Counted from the first letter of the stretch, positions 23,898 to 32,860 are shown. The stretch is 37,876 bases of DNA from Clostridia bacterium (GCA_017398585.1 JAFQFS010000016.1:1-37876); one strand, 5' to 3'. Notes: generated from the letters alone by a model not told the origin. Numbers and translations: made by a program.

Positions 23898-23952
23898 GAA
23901 AGTTTTTGAAGTGGGGTCCGGTGAGAAACTTTTTTCAAAAAGTTTCTCACCG
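23898..23952 (-). repeat. Hairpin-tail repeat, copy 10 (stop side of hemZ)
   Basis: GGTGAGAAACTTTTT and AAAAAGTTTCTCACC form the stem at 23920-23951, 14 nt after the hemZ stop. The clamp is GGTG/CACC in place of GGGG/CCCC, and both arms changed together. The tail ACCCCACTTC then AAAAACTTTCAATC points to the uridine-kinase-like gene. Confidence 0.85.
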
Positions 23953-23965
23953 TTGTCCTCATCTC

Positions 23966-25450
23966 CTACTTACCGAAAAACTCAAGTGCGGACTGTTTCA
24001 GAAGGTCGCGGCGGTGCTGTCCGGTTTCGCCGTCGTGGTCGCGGAGGTATTCGTAGGGGTACTTCGGTTCGGCGACACGTTCGATGCGGACGCCGGTTTC
24101 GGTCGGCAGCGAGACGAATTTGGTCATCGCAGAAGCTCCGGCGGCGAAAATGCTGTGAACTTCTTCCATCATGTACACGTTGTACAGCCCTTCATGACCG
24201 AGCTTCGCGTAGCCGACGTTCTCGAGATTGCCGACGGTGTTCTTCTGGCGGTACATGTAATACGGGAGGTATCCCGCATCGGGCAGGACGGTCTGCGAAT
24301 AGTCCACGCTGGCGGCGGCAATGTCCCCGCTCCGGTCGAACACGCCTTCGGAACGGAGTTCCGCCGAACGCTTCACGCTGAACGTGTGGACGGTGATGTT
24401 CTCGGGATCAAGCGCAACAATGCGGTCGACCGTATTCCGGAAGGAATCGACGGTGTCGTTCGGCAGTCCGGCGATGAGGTCGACGTTGATGTTTTTGATG
24501 CCGCTCGCCTTCGCCGTTTCGTACGCACGGTAAAACATTTCCGTGTCGTGCGCACGTCCGATGCTGCGGAGGACATCGTCGTTGAGCGACTGCGGGTTCA
24601 CACTGATGCGGTCGACGCCGTAGTCCGCAAGGGTCGTCAGCTTGTCGGCGGTGATAGTGTCCGGACGTCCCGCTTCCACGGTAAATTCGCGCACGTCGGT
24701 AACGTGTTCCCGGATTTTCGAAAGCAGGAACGCAAGCTGGTCGGGAGTCAGGATGGTCGGTGTCCCGCCGCCGATGTAGATCGTCGCGACGTTCATGCCG
24801 AGTTCGCGGATGGTTCCGAAGATGTTGTCGATGTCACGCGCAAGGGCAACGAGATAATCGGGGATGAGTTTGAGCAGGTTCGGCGAGGTGTACGAAACAA
24901 ACGAGCAGTATGCGCACCGCGTCGGACAGAACGGGATCCCGACGTATACGCTGCATTCCCGTCGTGCGGCATCGTTCGCAAGTTTCGCTTCAGATGCGGC
25001 GACGGCGACGGCGAGTTTCGCTTTCTTTTCCGTGACAAAGTATTCCTCCGCGATGACAGCGGCGGCTTCGTCGGGGGTGAACCCGTGTTCGAACAGTTCC
25101 GACGCAACTTTCGCCGGACGTACCCCCGTGAGAATGCCCCACGGCGGAGTGTAGCCGGTAAATTTTGCTCCCGCGTTCAGCAGGGCTTCGCCGGACGAGA
25201 GCTTGCGGACGTGGTCACGGTCGTCGGACTTTGTCCATGCGGCATCGGCTTCGGCGGAGACCGAAGTTTCCCCCTGCGCAATGGTCACGGCGGAGTGAAC
25301 GCCGGTGTCCGTCTCGGTCATGTCAAGGGTCAGAACGACGGTTTCGGGGGTGAGTTCTTCATTTTCCGGAAATTTTGCTCCCGGAAAGAAAATCATAGCA
25401 ATGGTCTGGACGTAATAAGGCTTTACGTTTCCGTTTACTTTTACGATCAT
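23966..25450 (-). CDS. hemZ: Radical SAM protein HemZ (coproporphyrinogen III oxidase-like)
   Basis: The 494-residue protein has the HemN/HemZ cluster motif GIPFCPTRCAYCSF (about residues 180-193), then YIGGGTPTIL, FTVEAGRPDT, GVDRISVNPQSLND and NVDLIAGLPNDT in order. The roughly 150-residue N-terminal extension with GILTGVRPAKVASE is that of HemZ. Such proteins are often annotated as oxygen-independent coproporphyrinogen dehydrogenases, but the activity of HemZ is not firmly established. It is co-transcribed with dtd (9 nt gap), and the pair is framed by repeat copies 11 and 10. Confidence 0.88.
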   Translation of the reverse strand: MIVKVNGNVKPYYVQTIAMIFFPGAKFPENEELTPETVVLTLDMTETDTGVHSAVTIAQGETSVSAEADAAWTKSDDRDHVRKLSSGEALLNAGAKFTGYTPPWGILTGVRPAKVASELFEHGFTPDEAAAVIAEEYFVTEKKAKLAVAVAASEAKLANDAARRECSVYVGIPFCPTRCAYCSFVSYTSPNLLKLIPDYLVALARDIDNIFGTIRELGMNVATIYIGGGTPTILTPDQLAFLLSKIREHVTDVREFTVEAGRPDTITADKLTTLADYGVDRISVNPQSLNDDVLRSIGRAHDTEMFYRAYETAKASGIKNINVDLIAGLPNDTVDSFRNTVDRIVALDPENITVHTFSVKRSAELRSEGVFDRSGDIAAASVDYSQTVLPDAGYLPYYMYRQKNTVGNLENVGYAKLGHEGLYNVYMMEEVHSIFAAGASAMTKFVSLPTETGVRIERVAEPKYPYEYLRDHDGETGQHRRDLLKQSALEFFGK

Positions 25451-25459
25451 AGTTTATGT

Positions 25460-25924
25460 TTACTGTCTCTTGGGCTGTTTCAGTACTTCGGAATCCATCG
25501 GAATGGTGCAGGGACCGTCGTTGGTGATGGAAACCTTCATGTCCGCGCCGAACTGACCGTGCGTGGTGTCCGGAATTTCCTTCGCGATCAGCGAGGTGAA
25601 ATATTCGAACAGGCGCTTTGCTTCGTCTGGAGCGGCGGACTGCATGTAATCGGGACGGTTGCCCTTGCGGTAGGAAGCGAGGAGAGTGAAGTTCGGGACG
25701 ACCATGACTCCGCCGCCGATGTCGGCTACGGACAGATTCATTTTATCGTTTTCGTCGGCAAAAATGCGCATTTTCACAATTTTTGCCGCGAGAAGATCGG
25801 CATCCGCTTCGGTATCGCCCTGCGCCACGCCGAGCAGGATCATCAGCCCCCTGCCGCACTGCGCAACGGTTTCACCGTCAATCACAACCTTCCCTTCGGA
25901 GATACGCTGTAAAATTGCTTTCAT
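25460..25924 (-). CDS. dtd: D-aminoacyl-tRNA deacylase Dtd
   Basis: The 154-residue protein is of family length. It starts MKAILQRISEGKVVIDGETV and holds the active-site segment VPNFTLLASYRKGNRPDY and the cis Gly-Pro motif NDGPCTIPMDS. Dtd removes D-amino acids or glycine mischarged on tRNAs. The usual SQFTL is PNFTL here, and the end of the GP motif (CTIPMDS instead of VTLLLDS) is also changed, though the key Thr and Gly-Pro are kept. No strong ribosome binding site is seen; repeat copy 11 ends 15 nt before the ATG. Confidence 0.9.
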   Translation of the reverse strand: MKAILQRISEGKVVIDGETVAQCGRGLMILLGVAQGDTEADADLLAAKIVKMRIFADENDKMNLSVADIGGGVMVVPNFTLLASYRKGNRPDYMQSAAPDEAKRLFEYFTSLIAKEIPDTTHGQFGADMKVSITNDGPCTIPMDSEVLKQPKRQ

Positions 25925-25939
25925 GGGAATATGAGTTTC

Positions 25940-25997
25940 CCGGGGAAAACTTTTTTGAAAAAAAGTTTTCCCCGGACCCCTTTCAAAAAACTTTAAA
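25940..25997 (-). repeat. Hairpin-tail repeat, copy 11 (start side of dtd)
   Basis: CCGGGGAAAACTTTTTT and AAAAAAGTTTTCCCCGG form an almost perfect stem (25940-25975) that ends 15 nt before the dtd ATG. The tail ACCCCTTTC then AAAAAACTTTAAACTAT points away. A TATAAT (26000-26005, minus strand) lies just upstream, without a good -35 box. Confidence 0.88.
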
Positions 25998-26028
25998 CTA
26001 TTATAGATAACAAAATTTGTGCAGATTT

Positions 26029-26895
26029 TTAGATTTCAACTTTCATGCCGTCATAGGACATGGTGAAGCCGTGGTCGGCGGCCATTTTTTCGAAATCGGG
26101 CTGACTGCAGACTTCTCCGTTCGGGATGAAGCCGTTGTGGGAGAAGTGGTGGACGATGAATTTCGTGTTTTCGTCTGCGGTGCCGTTGTCAGTGAGAATC
26201 TGACGCATGTGGATGTCGGCTTTGAGTCCCATGTGGTTGCGGTCGTTTTCGTCGCCGAGCAGGACGTTCGTACAGTCGAGGCTGATGAGGTCGCAGCGCT
26301 TCCCCCTCAGGAATTCGACCGTTTCCTCGGGGAACAGGCCGGTGTCATGTCCGTAGAGGAAGGTCTTGCCGGTCGCGTTCTCGACGATGAACATCATGCG
26401 GCATTCCTGATGTTTGTCGTGGTCAGCGGGAAGCATGGTGACGGTGACGCCCGCACCCGTTTCGATGGGTTCGAACGACTTCGCGTAGTCGAATGCGAGT
26501 CCGTGGGATTCGCCGTGCCCCTCGGCAGAACCCGGAACGTAGCCGTTCAGCTTCGCGCCGGTGCTGAGGTTGCCGTAAACGTGAAGCAGCCCCGCTGCTT
26601 TACGTTTACAGTATACCGGTTCACGGCGGGTGGAGAGTTCGTATGCGTCGAAATGGTCTTCGTGGGAGTGGGTGACGACGATATCTTCAATCTGCGCAAG
26701 GTCAACGCCCGCTCTTGCCGCGCCGTAGTAGATGTCCGGCGGGAAATCGACGAGCAGTTTGTCATTGACGCAGATGCCCGAGCGTCCGCGGAATTCCCTG
26801 CCCATGTTTTTGCGGGCGGCGTCGCAGATCGGGCACTGGCAGAACAGTGCGGGAAGTCCTTCGGATGCGGCAGTGCCGATGTAGGTGATCTTCAT
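26029..26895 (-). CDS. MBL-fold metallohydrolase, PhnP-like
   Basis: The 288-residue protein has the metallo-beta-lactamase signature HSHEDH (about 75-80) with later metal ligands in PADHD, YGHDTG and HHFSHNG. The N-terminal GTAASEGLPALFCQCPIC holds the CxCxxC cluster and the RGRSG segment found in PhnP-like phosphodiesterases, which bind an extra zinc. A phosphodiester substrate is likely, but which one is unknown. It is the last gene of the recJ-relA operon, 3 nt after the metallophosphoesterase gene. Confidence 0.82.
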   Translation of the reverse strand: MKITYIGTAASEGLPALFCQCPICDAARKNMGREFRGRSGICVNDKLLVDFPPDIYYGAARAGVDLAQIEDIVVTHSHEDHFDAYELSTRREPVYCKRKAAGLLHVYGNLSTGAKLNGYVPGSAEGHGESHGLAFDYAKSFEPIETGAGVTVTMLPADHDKHQECRMMFIVENATGKTFLYGHDTGLFPEETVEFLRGKRCDLISLDCTNVLLGDENDRNHMGLKADIHMRQILTDNGTADENTKFIVHHFSHNGFIPNGEVCSQPDFEKMAADHGFTMSYDGMKVEI

Positions 26896-26898
26896 GAG

Positions 26899-27777
26899 TT
26901 ATTCCTCCTCGTCGTATTCATAGTCTTCGTCAAACGGGATGCAGATTTCCCATTCGTCCTGATCGTGTTCTTCGACGTCAACGGTTCCCTCTCCGTGGCG
27001 GGCGTGGCTTTCCGGTACGTGATAGAACGAACGGATCGTGCCGTCGTCCTCGAATTCGAGTTCGCGCCAGCCCCAGAAAGAGGCGGACGGATCGCCTTTC
27101 ACGCCGGTATAGCTGTAGTTGCCGGTCTGGAGGATCGGCTTGCCGCCGGTGCGTTCGTCACCGGGAATAACGTTCGACAGGTGGGTATGTCCCTGGAACA
27201 GGGCAACGATCTGGTCGTTTTCCGCGAGAAGCTCGCGGAATTCCTCACTTTCCGTCGCGGGGTCAAAGTGATGTGCGCAGAGGAAGATGAGGTATTCCGG
27301 ATACTGTTCGAGGACGTGCTTCACCATGTCGCAGTTGGTCTGCGTGTGGGTGCCGTCGCTGTGTTCGGTCGGGTCGAGATTGCCGGCAAAATTGTCGAGG
27401 AGGATGAACACAGCGTTCCCGCCTTCGATAATGTAGGAGCGGGGACAGCCGGTAAGTTCCATCCATTTTTCGTTTCCGTACTGCTCGTGGTTGCCCGGGA
27501 TGATGTACGCGGGACCCGGCAGACGGGTCATGTAATTTTTCACAAAATGATCGGTGTTGGAAACGGACGGCGTACGGAGGTACGAGCCTTTTTCGTTCCA
27601 CATCCAGAAATCGAGGGAAACGTCGCCGAGGATGATGAACAGGTCGGCGGGGTGGGTTTTCTGACGTTCTGCGATGTCCTTCACCATTTTTTCCATGCGG
27701 TCGGCAGTTTTCGTGCCGTACCAGTCAATGTGACAGTCGTGGACGTCCGACAGGAAGATGATGCGTTCGATAATCAT
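26899..27777 (-). CDS. Calcineurin-like metallophosphoesterase (cytoplasmic)
   Basis: The 292-residue protein has the metal ligands in order: FLSDVHDCH, LGDVSLDF, PGNHEQYG, CAHHFDP and FQGHTHLSN. There is no signal peptide. The C-terminus is very acidic (EEHDQDEWEICIP and an EDYEYDEEE end). Its start codon overlaps the relA stop by one base (TAATG), so translation is coupled to relA. The substrate is unknown; the link to relA suggests a role in nucleotide metabolism, which is inference only. Confidence 0.85.
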   Translation of the reverse strand: MIIERIIFLSDVHDCHIDWYGTKTADRMEKMVKDIAERQKTHPADLFIILGDVSLDFWMWNEKGSYLRTPSVSNTDHFVKNYMTRLPGPAYIIPGNHEQYGNEKWMELTGCPRSYIIEGGNAVFILLDNFAGNLDPTEHSDGTHTQTNCDMVKHVLEQYPEYLIFLCAHHFDPATESEEFRELLAENDQIVALFQGHTHLSNVIPGDERTGGKPILQTGNYSYTGVKGDPSASFWGWRELEFEDDGTIRSFYHVPESHARHGEGTVDVEEHDQDEWEICIPFDEDYEYDEEE

Positions 27778-30017
27778 TATGCAAATCCTCTCGTAATGCT
27801 GTGTACGTGGTTGATGGACTTGAGACGGGACATGATCGAGTTGAAGTGTTCGACGTTTTTACATCCGACGGTCAGATTGATGATGATGTCAGTCTCGTCG
27901 CTCTTCTGCGTGTTGATGGACAGGAGGGAGACTTTCATGTCGGCAAGGGTGGCCGTGATGTTTGCGAGAAGCATGATGTCCTTTTCGGCGTGAACCTGGA
28001 TCATCGCTTCAAACAGTGCCTTGTTCTGCGTGGACGCGGACAGGACGTCGCTGTCCCATTCGGCGCGGAGCCAGCGGTCGGCGAAAGCGGGATTTTTCTT
28101 GCCGTCGATAACATTCGGACAGTCGTGCTTGTGGATGGAGACGCCGTAGCCCTTGGTAATGAAGCCGATGACCTTATCGCCCGGAAGCGGGTTGCAGCAC
28201 TTCGCGAACTTGACTTCGCATCCGTATTCGCCGTCGATAATGATGCCGCTGTTGGAGCGGATCTTCTTGGATTTCTGGGTCTGGATCTGTTCGGTTTCGG
28301 TAACCGGCGGCGCTTCGTCGGGCTTGACGATGCGTTCGTATTCATCCTTGAGTTTCGCCATAACCTTGGTCATTGCAATGCCGTTGAAGCCGATGGCGTT
28401 GAGGAGATCCTCCGGAATCGCCATGCCGAGACGGCGCGCGGTAGCGGCGATGATCTCGGTCTTCTGGTCTTCGGTCGGCTTGACGCGGAACTTCGAGAAT
28501 TCCTTATCGAGTTCCGCAAGACCGAATTTGATATTTTCGGGACGCTTTTCCTTCTTGAACCACTGGCGGATCTTTGCGCGCGCTTCGCTCGTCTTGACGA
28601 TCTTGAGCCAGTCGCGGCTCGGTCCCTTGGACGAGGAGGACGTGAGGATCTCGATAATTTCACCGGTCTGCGGAACGCGGTCGATCGGGGAGATCATGCC
28701 GTTGATCTTCGCGCCGACCATCTTGTTGCCGACTTCGGAATGGATCGCGTACGCGAAGTCGATGAGAGTGGAGTTCTGCGGAAGGGCGATGACGTCACCC
28801 TTCGGGGTGAAGACGAAGGTTTCGTCGCTGAAGATGTCGATCTTGAGAGCGTGCATGAAGTCTTCGTTGTCGATCGCGCCGTTTTCGGTGTCGATGAGGC
28901 GGGAGATCCACGTGAGCTTCTTGTCGATGTCCTCTTTGCTGTTCGCGCCGGATTTGTACTTCCAGTGCGCAGCAATACCGTATTCGGCGATGTGGTGCAT
29001 CTCACGGGTACGGATCTGTACCTCGAACGGGATACCGTCGCGGCCGATGACCGTCGTATGGAGGGACTGATACATGTTCGTCTTCGGCGTGGAAATGTAG
29101 TCCTTGAAGCGTCCGGGAATGGACTTGAACATTTCGTGGATGATACCAAGCGCGGTATAGCACTCCAGTTCGGTGTCCACGATGATGCGGATCGCGTAGA
29201 AGTCGTAGATTTCGTCGAAGCTCTTGTTCTGCTTGAACATCTTGCGGTAGATGGAGTAAACCGTCTTGACGCGTCCTTCGAGCGTAAAGTTGATATTGTA
29301 TTCCTCCAGCTTTTCGGAGACGACGGCGCGGGTGTTTTCGATGAAGTTCTGGTTCAGACCGTACTTGCGTTCGATGTCGCTTGAGACTTCTTCGTAGCCG
29401 ATCGGGTCGAGGTAGGACAGTGCGAGGTTTTCGAGTTCCTGTTTGATGCGCTGCATACCGAGACGGTGCGCGAGCGGCGCATAGACGTGCATGGTCTCGA
29501 GCGCGGTGGTACGGCGCTTGGCGTCGATCTTGACGCCGAGGGTACGCATGTTGTGGAGACGGTCGCAGAGCTTGATGAAGATAACACGGATATCCTTGGA
29601 CATGGCGAGAAGCATTTTACGGATGTTTTCCATGTTTGCTTCTTCCTTGTCCTCGACGTTGATGACCTTCATCTTGGTCAGGCCGTCGACGAGCATCGCC
29701 ACGTCCTCACCGAAGCGGGTACGGATGATGTCAAGGTCGGTTTTGTCGGGGCAGTCTTCAACGGTATCGTGGAGGAATGCCGCGCAGATGGAATCGGTGT
29801 CCAGCCCGAGACCGGTGACGATCTCCGCAACGGCGATCGGATGAGATATGTACGGTTCCCCGCTCACCCGGAACTGCCCTTCGTGGAGAGTCTTCGCGTA
29901 CAGATAGGCACGTTCAATCTTTTCGATGTCGTAATGCTTTTCGCTTTTTTCGAGAACGGTCAGAATTTTTTCAATGCCGGCGAATTCGCCGCGTTCGGTT
30001 TTGTCTTCGTTGTTCAT
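27777..30017 (-). CDS. relA: Bifunctional (p)ppGpp synthetase/hydrolase RelA/SpoT
   Basis: The 746-residue protein has the full Rel layout: HD hydrolase domain (HPIAVAEIV, AFLHDTVEDC, about 60-90), synthetase domain (YDFYAIRIIVD to TNMYQSLHTTVIG), TGS domain (FVFTPKGDVIALPQNSTLID), a Cys/His segment (CCNPLPGDKVIGFITKG) and a C-terminal ACT domain. The RFKD motif in the synthetase domain is the form found in bifunctional Rel enzymes, which make and degrade (p)ppGpp. It controls the stringent response. The neighbouring recJ and dtd are conserved partners in Bacillota. Confidence 0.96.
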   Translation of the reverse strand: MNNEDKTERGEFAGIEKILTVLEKSEKHYDIEKIERAYLYAKTLHEGQFRVSGEPYISHPIAVAEIVTGLGLDTDSICAAFLHDTVEDCPDKTDLDIIRTRFGEDVAMLVDGLTKMKVINVEDKEEANMENIRKMLLAMSKDIRVIFIKLCDRLHNMRTLGVKIDAKRRTTALETMHVYAPLAHRLGMQRIKQELENLALSYLDPIGYEEVSSDIERKYGLNQNFIENTRAVVSEKLEEYNINFTLEGRVKTVYSIYRKMFKQNKSFDEIYDFYAIRIIVDTELECYTALGIIHEMFKSIPGRFKDYISTPKTNMYQSLHTTVIGRDGIPFEVQIRTREMHHIAEYGIAAHWKYKSGANSKEDIDKKLTWISRLIDTENGAIDNEDFMHALKIDIFSDETFVFTPKGDVIALPQNSTLIDFAYAIHSEVGNKMVGAKINGMISPIDRVPQTGEIIEILTSSSSKGPSRDWLKIVKTSEARAKIRQWFKKEKRPENIKFGLAELDKEFSKFRVKPTEDQKTEIIAATARRLGMAIPEDLLNAIGFNGIAMTKVMAKLKDEYERIVKPDEAPPVTETEQIQTQKSKKIRSNSGIIIDGEYGCEVKFAKCCNPLPGDKVIGFITKGYGVSIHKHDCPNVIDGKKNPAFADRWLRAEWDSDVLSASTQNKALFEAMIQVHAEKDIMLLANITATLADMKVSLLSINTQKSDETDIIINLTVGCKNVEHFNSIMSRLKSINHVHSITRGFA

Positions 30018-30054
30018 AAGATATTCTTTGTCTTTCTTCCGGCTTCCGGTCGGG

Positions 30055-32250
30055 TCACTGAATCACGCCGAAGTCGTTTTTCAGCTTCCGGTAAATGCCG
30101 GATTTATCGAGGTTGGTCTTCGTTTTCGTCGGGATGCAGCGGAAGGCGTACAGTTCATGCTCTTCGTTTTCTGTCAGAGTCTCGATGGCGATCAGCTCCA
30201 GTTCGCGGAGGCTGAGGAGAATGAACTTCAGTTTGACGTAGTTGAATGCCGTTCCGCCGGAGCGGAGAAGGTGAAGAAGTGCGCGGATGCTGAACACCTC
30301 ATGTTCGAGGCGCAGTTCACGCTTGAGCAGGCTGTAGACCACACCGAATTCCTCGCGCGTCGGGACGATATCGGCGGCGGTACGGCGGCCGAGCGGGATG
30401 TCACGCGGCGGTGTCCCCGCCCAGATCGTGCGGAACAGGGTAATATCCGCGTTTTCGGCGTCAAACTGCGCTTTGGTCAGGCGGATATCCTTGACGACGA
30501 GCTGGATGGAGCGCTGGTTCTGGAATTCGTTGATATCGAGGGTGAACATGACGTCCACGAGATCGCCGGAATAGAGATCGAGGTCGGTGAGCGTCTGGCG
30601 GAAGCACATCGCGCTGACGTAGGAGGAACCGATCCGCAGGGTCAGGCGGGTATGCTTGCCTCCGCCGACAAGGGCGGTGTCATACAGCTGGACGTTGTGC
30701 AGGACGAACACCGGCGGCGGGTTGGACACACCGTAAGGTTCGAGGTAATACAGTTCGTTCGCCTGTTCCATCGTGATGTCGGCGGGATAAAGTTCGCAGT
30801 CGGCTTCGAGCGCCGGCTGGATGTCCGTACCGGAGAGGTGATGGCGGGCACATTCGTTCAGACGGCGGCGGAACTCGGGGAGGTCTTCGCGGCGGATGGT
30901 GAGTCCGGCAGCCAGTTCGTGTCCGCCGTATTTGACGAGAAGGTCGGAGCACTCGCCGAGCCCGTCGACGAGGTTGAATCCCTTGACGCTGCGTCCGGAA
31001 CCTTTTCCGAGATTGCCGTCTTCCCCGCCCTCTCCGCTTCCTTCAAAGGAAATGAGGATGGATGGGCAGCCGTATTTTTCCGTGATGCGGGACGCGACGA
31101 TGCCGATGATGCCGTGGTGCCACGTTTCGTCCTCGAGAACGATCACCGGATCACGTTCGAAATCATGGGATTCGGTGATCTGCGCATACGCGGATTCGAT
31201 GATCTTGTTTTCTTCCGCCTGACGTTCGTGGTTGATGTCGCACAGGCGGCGTGCGATGGGTGCGGCGGTCTCCCGGTCGGGGGACAGAAACAGTTCCACG
31301 GCAATGGAAGCATCGCGGATCCGTCCGGCAGCGTTGATGCGCGGCGCGATGGTGTATCCGATAAAGGTCGCGGTGATCTTCTTTTTGGTGTTGTACTTTG
31401 ATTCGGTACGGGTTGCTTCGATCAGTTCGATCAGACCGGGGCGGTCGGTCATGTCGATGAGCTGAAGCCCATAGCTGACGATGAGACGGTTTTCGTCGCG
31501 GATGGGCATGACATCGGCGACGGTGCCGATGGCGACGAGATCGCAGTACTCCTTCGAGATCCTTTTGACGCATTCGGTCATGGTGTCCTCGGGACTGCGT
31601 ACGGCTTCGAGTGCGCAGAGGAGCTTGAAAACGACGCCGACGCCCGCAAGTTCCTTGAACGGATACGGACAGTCGGGGCGTCTCGGATTGACGACGGCAG
31701 CGGCGTCAGGGATCTCGGTATGGCACTCGTGGTGGTCGGTGACGATCAGCTCCATGCCGAGTTCACGGATGAGTTCGGCTTCGGCGACGGCAGTGATGCC
31801 CGTATCGACGGTGACGATGAGCTGACAGCCTTCGTCAGCGAGTTTGCGGACCGCGCCTTCGGACATGCCGTAGCCTTCGCCGGAACGGCAGGGGATGTAG
31901 TAGGACACATCCGCGCCGATGCTTTTCAGGTAGAGGTAGAGGATGCTGACGGAGGTCACACCGTCGACGTCGTAGTCGCCGAAGATGACGATCTTTTCAT
32001 TTTCCTCCACGGCTTCGAGGATCCGGTAGACGGCGCTGTCCATATCCTCCATTTCAAACGGATCGTGAAGCTGTTCGGTTTCTTTGAGCAGGAAGCTCCG
32101 CGCATCCGAGGGAGTCAGGCACCCGCGGTTCACGAGGAGCTGTGCGGTGGGAAGACGGATGCCGAGGTCGCGGGAAATTTCCCGTACGATCAGGCTGCCG
32201 CTCATCTGTTCACGAGATGCCGCGACGACCCATTTGTTCTTATAGCGCAT
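30055..32250 (-). CDS. recJ: Single-strand DNA exonuclease RecJ
   Basis: The 731-residue protein has the DHH phosphoesterase motifs: IFGDYDVDGVTS (about 90-101), VTVDTGIT, VTDHHECHTEIP and INAAGRIRD. The C-terminal DHHA1 region carries VLEDETWHHGIIGIVASRI and GGHELAAG. RecJ is a 5'-3' exonuclease in recombination repair and mismatch repair. A long extra C-terminal part (about 560-731) follows, as in many Bacillota. The ribosome binding site is weak. relA follows after 37 nt. Confidence 0.94.
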   Translation of the reverse strand: MRYKNKWVVAASREQMSGSLIVREISRDLGIRLPTAQLLVNRGCLTPSDARSFLLKETEQLHDPFEMEDMDSAVYRILEAVEENEKIVIFGDYDVDGVTSVSILYLYLKSIGADVSYYIPCRSGEGYGMSEGAVRKLADEGCQLIVTVDTGITAVAEAELIRELGMELIVTDHHECHTEIPDAAAVVNPRRPDCPYPFKELAGVGVVFKLLCALEAVRSPEDTMTECVKRISKEYCDLVAIGTVADVMPIRDENRLIVSYGLQLIDMTDRPGLIELIEATRTESKYNTKKKITATFIGYTIAPRINAAGRIRDASIAVELFLSPDRETAAPIARRLCDINHERQAEENKIIESAYAQITESHDFERDPVIVLEDETWHHGIIGIVASRITEKYGCPSILISFEGSGEGGEDGNLGKGSGRSVKGFNLVDGLGECSDLLVKYGGHELAAGLTIRREDLPEFRRRLNECARHHLSGTDIQPALEADCELYPADITMEQANELYYLEPYGVSNPPPVFVLHNVQLYDTALVGGGKHTRLTLRIGSSYVSAMCFRQTLTDLDLYSGDLVDVMFTLDINEFQNQRSIQLVVKDIRLTKAQFDAENADITLFRTIWAGTPPRDIPLGRRTAADIVPTREEFGVVYSLLKRELRLEHEVFSIRALLHLLRSGGTAFNYVKLKFILLSLRELELIAIETLTENEEHELYAFRCIPTKTKTNLDKSGIYRKLKNDFGVIQ

Positions 32251-32291
32251 TAGTATTCTCTTTCTTTATATATAAATTTTTATTATCATCG

Positions 32292-32837
32292 TCATTTATA
32301 AAGTTTGAAAAAGTCTTCCTTGGAGAGGATGCACTGGTAGTCGGTGATAGGGGTACCGTTCTTGACCCACGCATTTTCGATGGTTTTGTACGGCTTGAAG
32401 CCGACCTTTTCGCAGACGCGCTTTGATTTGCGGTTTCCTTCGGAATAGCCGCAGAGGATGTTGTCGAAGCCGATGCCGTAAAGATAGCGGCAGATTTCGA
32501 TGACGGCTTCCTTCATGTATTCGTTTCCCCAGTAGGCGGGATGGAGATTGTAGGCAAGTTCGATGGAGTTCAGCTCACGGTCGACGCGGTCGGCAACAAT
32601 ATTGCCGGCGGGGGTGCCGTCTTTGAGATAGGCGATCCAGTCGAAAACGTCCTCTTCTTCGTCGGCATAGGTATCGTAGCCGACGAGCTTCGCGGGATCC
32701 TGTTTCACGAATTCGAATTCGCCGCAGATATCGCGGAGCTTGGTGAAATTGTATTCGTAGACCTTTACATAGTCGTCAAAGGAGCCGCGCTTCAGGATCA
32801 GGCGGTCGGTGGTGAGTTCGGGAGTGATGTATTTCAT
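32292..32837 (-). CDS. GNAT acetyltransferase, RimJ/RimL-like
   Basis: The 181-residue protein starts TPELTTDRLILKRGSFDDY, the usual opening of RimJ/RimL-type enzymes (TERLILR). ELAYNLHPAYWGNEYMKEAV forms the acetyl-CoA site (motif A), and YSEGNRKSKRVCEKVGFKP is motif B. The substrate may be a protein N-terminus or a small molecule. AAAGGAG lies about 11 nt before the ATG. It lies between an rseC-like gene and recJ, with 41 nt before recJ. Confidence 0.85.
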   Translation of the reverse strand: MKYITPELTTDRLILKRGSFDDYVKVYEYNFTKLRDICGEFEFVKQDPAKLVGYDTYADEEEDVFDWIAYLKDGTPAGNIVADRVDRELNSIELAYNLHPAYWGNEYMKEAVIEICRYLYGIGFDNILCGYSEGNRKSKRVCEKVGFKPYKTIENAWVKNGTPITDYQCILSKEDFFKLYK

Positions 32838-32860
32838 ATTGCGTAGGTCTCCTTTGAAAT

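Noticed and set aside
26017-27993. A 658-codon + strand frame opposite the MBL and metallophosphoesterase genes
   Set aside because: Both minus-strand genes have intact metal-binding motifs and tight operon spacing; the + frame has none.
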